Shown: one piece after another, positions 6,426-7,956 of the stretch
Layout: the number at the start of each line of letters is the position of its first letter
Numbering within the stretch: the stretch's first letter is position 1
Source of the DNA: an uncultured Anaerotignum sp.
Lineage (GTDB): Bacteria; Bacillota; Clostridia; Lachnospirales; Anaerotignaceae
Reading direction: 5' to 3'
Length of the DNA: 7,956 nt
Assembly (NCBI RefSeq): GCF_905212195.1
Contig: NZ_CAJMDQ010000087.1
Span: 1 to 7,956, forward strand
The notes under the pieces: model-generated
The model's input: only the letters and a program-made list of their open reading frames with translations
Told to the model about the DNA's origin: nothing
Databases searched by the model: none
Made by a program: the position numbers and the translations under genes

Positions 6426-6454
6426 TTTACATCCCAAAAAAATCCGTGTATAAT
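6426..6454 (+). promoter_or_regulatory. Strong SigA-type promoter of tRNA-Gly(CCC)
   Basis: TTTACA (6426-6431), a 17-base spacer and a perfect TATAAT (6449-6454). The predicted start, around 6461, is about 8 bases before the mature tRNA 5' end. Confidence 0.88.
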
Positions 6455-6468
6455 TAACCATGAACTTT

Positions 6469-6539
6469 GCGGATGTAGTTCATCGGTAGAATGAAAGCTT
6501 CCCAAGCTTTAGAGGCGGGTTCGATTCCCGTCATCCGCT
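6469..6539 (+). tRNA. tRNA-Gly, anticodon CCC
   Basis: A complete 71-base cloverleaf. The acceptor stem GCGGATG/CATCCGC is perfect, with a T discriminator as expected for glycine. The D stem is GTTC/GAAT with GGTA in the loop. The anticodon stem AAAGC/GCTTT encloses loop TTCCCAA, giving anticodon CCC (reads GGG). The T arm is GCGGG-TTCGATT-CCCGT. CCA is not encoded and must be added after transcription. It forms its own unit with promoter and terminator. Confidence 0.96.
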
Positions 6540-6545
6540 TTTTTG

Positions 6546-6574
6546 ACCTGTTGGCAATGCCAGCAGGTTTTTTT
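6546..6574 (+). terminator. Intrinsic terminator of tRNA-Gly(CCC)
   Basis: A 10-bp stem ACCTGTTGGC/GCCAGCAGGT (one G-U pair), with loop AAT and a run of seven T. It starts seven bases after the tRNA 3' end. Confidence 0.93.
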
Positions 6575-6693
6575 ATTTTTTTGAAAAAAATACCTTTTTT
6601 ATGAAACCTTTCTTTTTTTCTTCCGTCAAACAAAACAGAAAACATCGGAAACAAAACATAAAAAATCGCGACAACAAAAGGAGGTTGCTTATT

Positions 6694-7743
6694 ATGAAAC
6701 AAAATGTCATTACAGCTTTGTCATTAACCGCAGTTCTGCTTTGCGGCACCACAACAGCTTTTGCTCAGGAAGCACAGGCACCTGTTGCTGAAAACCCTTC
6801 CGCAGAGGCCCCCATTCCCGCTCTGCCGGAACGGTATCTGGCTTACGGCAGAATCACTGACATCCGCAAAGAAAACGGCGTTATCAAATCCATTACTGCT
6901 GAAGATGTGCAGGATCAGACAGTGATTTATATCGTATCCGAAGACACTCTGTGTCTGGACAGCGGCAGAGGCACACAGATGGACATCAATGACCTGAAAG
7001 TGGGCGACGGCGTATACTTCTATCATAGTCCTGCCATGACTATGAGCATTCCTCCACAGACCTCTGTGGAAGCCATTGTGGGCAATATGCCTATGGATGT
7101 AGCATGTGCCCGTTTCCACACCGTAGAAGCGGTGGAAAACACCCAGAACGGCATTCGTATCACCACTGACCAGGGCGGCCTGTATATCACTGTTTCCAAA
7201 GATGCTACAGCAACATCCTATGCAGACAACAGCGCCTTTGATCTGGCTGATCTGAAAGAAGGCGACAGAATTTTCACATGGTATGAAGCCGTATTGGAAA
7301 GCTATCCCGCGCAGACAAGTGTAAATCGTGTTGTAGTGGTTCCTGCTGCGGAAGATGCAGAAGAAGATACAGAAACAGCAGCATCTCCTGTGAAAATTTC
7401 CTACAGCAAATCCGAAATGACCACAAAAGACGATGTAACCTGCGTACCCCTCCGGGAAACAGCCGACGCTTTGGGCTTAACCCTCACATGGGACCGTGAC
7501 AGCCGCACAGCTACACTGGAAAGTGACACACGCTCTATGGATCTGGCAGAAGGCAAAGACCTGTATGTATCCACTTCTACCATTCCCGGTGCCGTTGGCA
7601 TGACTTCTCCCGGCACATTGGGTGTTGCACCTTATATCGCCGATGACGGCGCTATGTATGTGCCTGCGGAAGCCTTTGAATGGCTGGTAGGCTATGATGT
7701 AACCGAAGACGATACTACCGTTACCATCGCTGCGGAAGAATAA
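6694..7743 (+). CDS. Secreted protein with duplicated N-terminal module and C-terminal stalk (Cu amine oxidase N-like) domain
   Basis: A 349-residue exported protein. Residues 1-24 form a signal peptide (basic MKQN start, hydrophobic core, AFA cleavage site before QE). A Pro/Ala/Glu-rich linker reaches residue 47. Two related modules follow, about 48-130 and 150-217, each ending in a DLKxGD...Y...PxQTSVxxxV pattern, so they arose by internal duplication. An acidic spacer (218-234) leads to a C-terminal domain at about 240-347 with the pattern VPLRETADALGLTLTWDRDSR and later YVPAEAFEWLVGYDV. This is typical of the copper amine oxidase N-terminal (stalk) family common in clostridial secreted and wall proteins; no catalytic oxidase domain is present. 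The start is set by AAAGGAGGT ending 8 bases before the ATG; the frame extends upstream to 6601 without a ribosome binding site. There is no sortase motif or lipobox, so it may be freely secreted or bind non-covalently. Function unknown. Confidence 0.9.
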   Translation: MKQNVITALSLTAVLLCGTTTAFAQEAQAPVAENPSAEAPIPALPERYLAYGRITDIRKENGVIKSITAEDVQDQTVIYIVSEDTLCLDSGRGTQMDINDLKVGDGVYFYHSPAMTMSIPPQTSVEAIVGNMPMDVACARFHTVEAVENTQNGIRITTDQGGLYITVSKDATATSYADNSAFDLADLKEGDRIFTWYEAVLESYPAQTSVNRVVVVPAAEDAEEDTETAASPVKISYSKSEMTTKDDVTCVPLRETADALGLTLTWDRDSRTATLESDTRSMDLAEGKDLYVSTSTIPGAVGMTSPGTLGVAPYIADDGAMYVPAEAFEWLVGYDVTEDDTTVTIAAEE

Positions 7744-7765
7744 GAACTACTCTACCTTAATAATA

Positions 7766-7811
7766 AAAAACAGCTGGAATCTTTCAAACAAAAAAGATTC
7801 CAGCTGTTTTT
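7766..7811 (+). terminator. Strong intrinsic terminator after the stalk-domain gene
   Basis: A perfect 19-bp inverted repeat (7766-7784 with 7793-7811) around the core CAGCTGGAATC, with an 8-base loop. It is flanked by A on the left and T on the right, so it can work in both directions. It begins about 22 bases after the stop codon. Confidence 0.95.
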
Positions 7812-7844
7812 GTTTTCTTCTGAATCAAACAAATCACAGGTATA

Positions 7845-7882
7845 AAAAAAGAAGCGCAACTCATGTTTGACGCTTCTTTTTT
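7845..7882 (-). terminator. Intrinsic terminator of the minus-strand tRNA-Gly(GCC)
   Basis: A 12-bp inverted repeat AAAAAAGAAGCG (7845-7856) and CGCTTCTTTTTT (7871-7882), partly extended by CAA/TTG pairs in the loop. On the minus strand the 3' arm runs into seven T, 20 bases beyond the tRNA 3' end. It is symmetric enough to back up the plus-strand terminator too. Confidence 0.85.
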
Positions 7883-7901
7883 ACCCTCTCCCGAAATAAA
7901 A

Positions 7902-7956
7902 AGCGCGAGACGAGATTCGAACTCGCGACCCTCGCCTTGGCAAGGCGATGCTCTAC
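7902..7956 (-). tRNA. tRNA-Gly, anticodon GCC (5' part beyond the window)
   Basis: The minus strand shows the 3' side of the D arm (GTAGAGC), the anticodon stem TCGCC/GGCGA with loop TTGCCAA (anticodon GCC), a 5-base variable loop, T arm GCGAG-TTCGAAT-CTCGT, acceptor strand CTCGCGC and a T discriminator. CCA is not encoded. The 5' acceptor strand, predicted GCGCGAG, and the start of the D arm lie past position 7956. Confidence 0.93.

Noticed and set aside
6454..6702. A minus-strand open frame of 82 codons
   Set aside because: It runs antisense through tRNA-Gly(CCC) and its terminator and has no ribosome binding site.

Overview
The window looks like a chromosomal segment of a spore-forming, low- to mid-GC Gram-positive anaerobe of class Clostridia, possibly a Lachnospiraceae or Anaerotignum-like lineage. 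This rests on strong AGGAGG-type ribosome binding sites, U-tract hairpin terminators, tRNAs without an encoded CCA, a SigK-type sporulation promoter in front of a collagen-like gene, and a secreted stalk-domain protein. The genus cannot be fixed from the sequence alone. No mobile element, CRISPR array or phage gene was seen.

Layout. (1) Positions 1-1453, plus strand: the end of a polar amino-acid ABC transporter ATPase (its Walker A lies outside the window), then a two-cysteine DapF-fold amino-acid racemase or epimerase, closed by a terminator at 1475-1514. (2) Positions 1554-2533, minus strand: a monocistronic collagen-like gene with a Cys-rich N-terminus and a Gly-X-Thr repeat tail, read from a predicted SigK promoter. 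(3) Positions 2554-5002, minus strand: a two-gene marR-ftsH operon whose genes abut directly, with a TTAG-N4-CTAA palindrome overlapping the promoter and a clean terminator after ftsH. (4) Positions 5049-6314, minus strand: murA, for the first committed step of peptidoglycan synthesis. (5) Positions 6426-6574, plus strand: a complete tRNA-Gly(CCC) unit with near-consensus promoter and terminator. (6) Positions 6694-7743, plus strand: an exported protein with a duplicated N-terminal module and a C-terminal copper-amine-oxidase-N-like (stalk) domain. (7) Positions 7766-7956: a strong terminator, a second terminator, and the 3' two-thirds of a tRNA-Gly(GCC) on the minus strand.

How they work together. 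Most of the genes serve the cell envelope: amino-acid uptake and racemisation, spore surface, membrane proteolysis, wall precursor synthesis and a secreted surface-type protein. They are nevertheless separate transcription units and do not form one pathway. The least ordinary parts are the MarR-controlled ftsH operon, the collagen-like spore protein that lacks a C-terminal globular domain, and the coupling of an amino-acid importer to a CntK/histidine-racemase-like enzyme.
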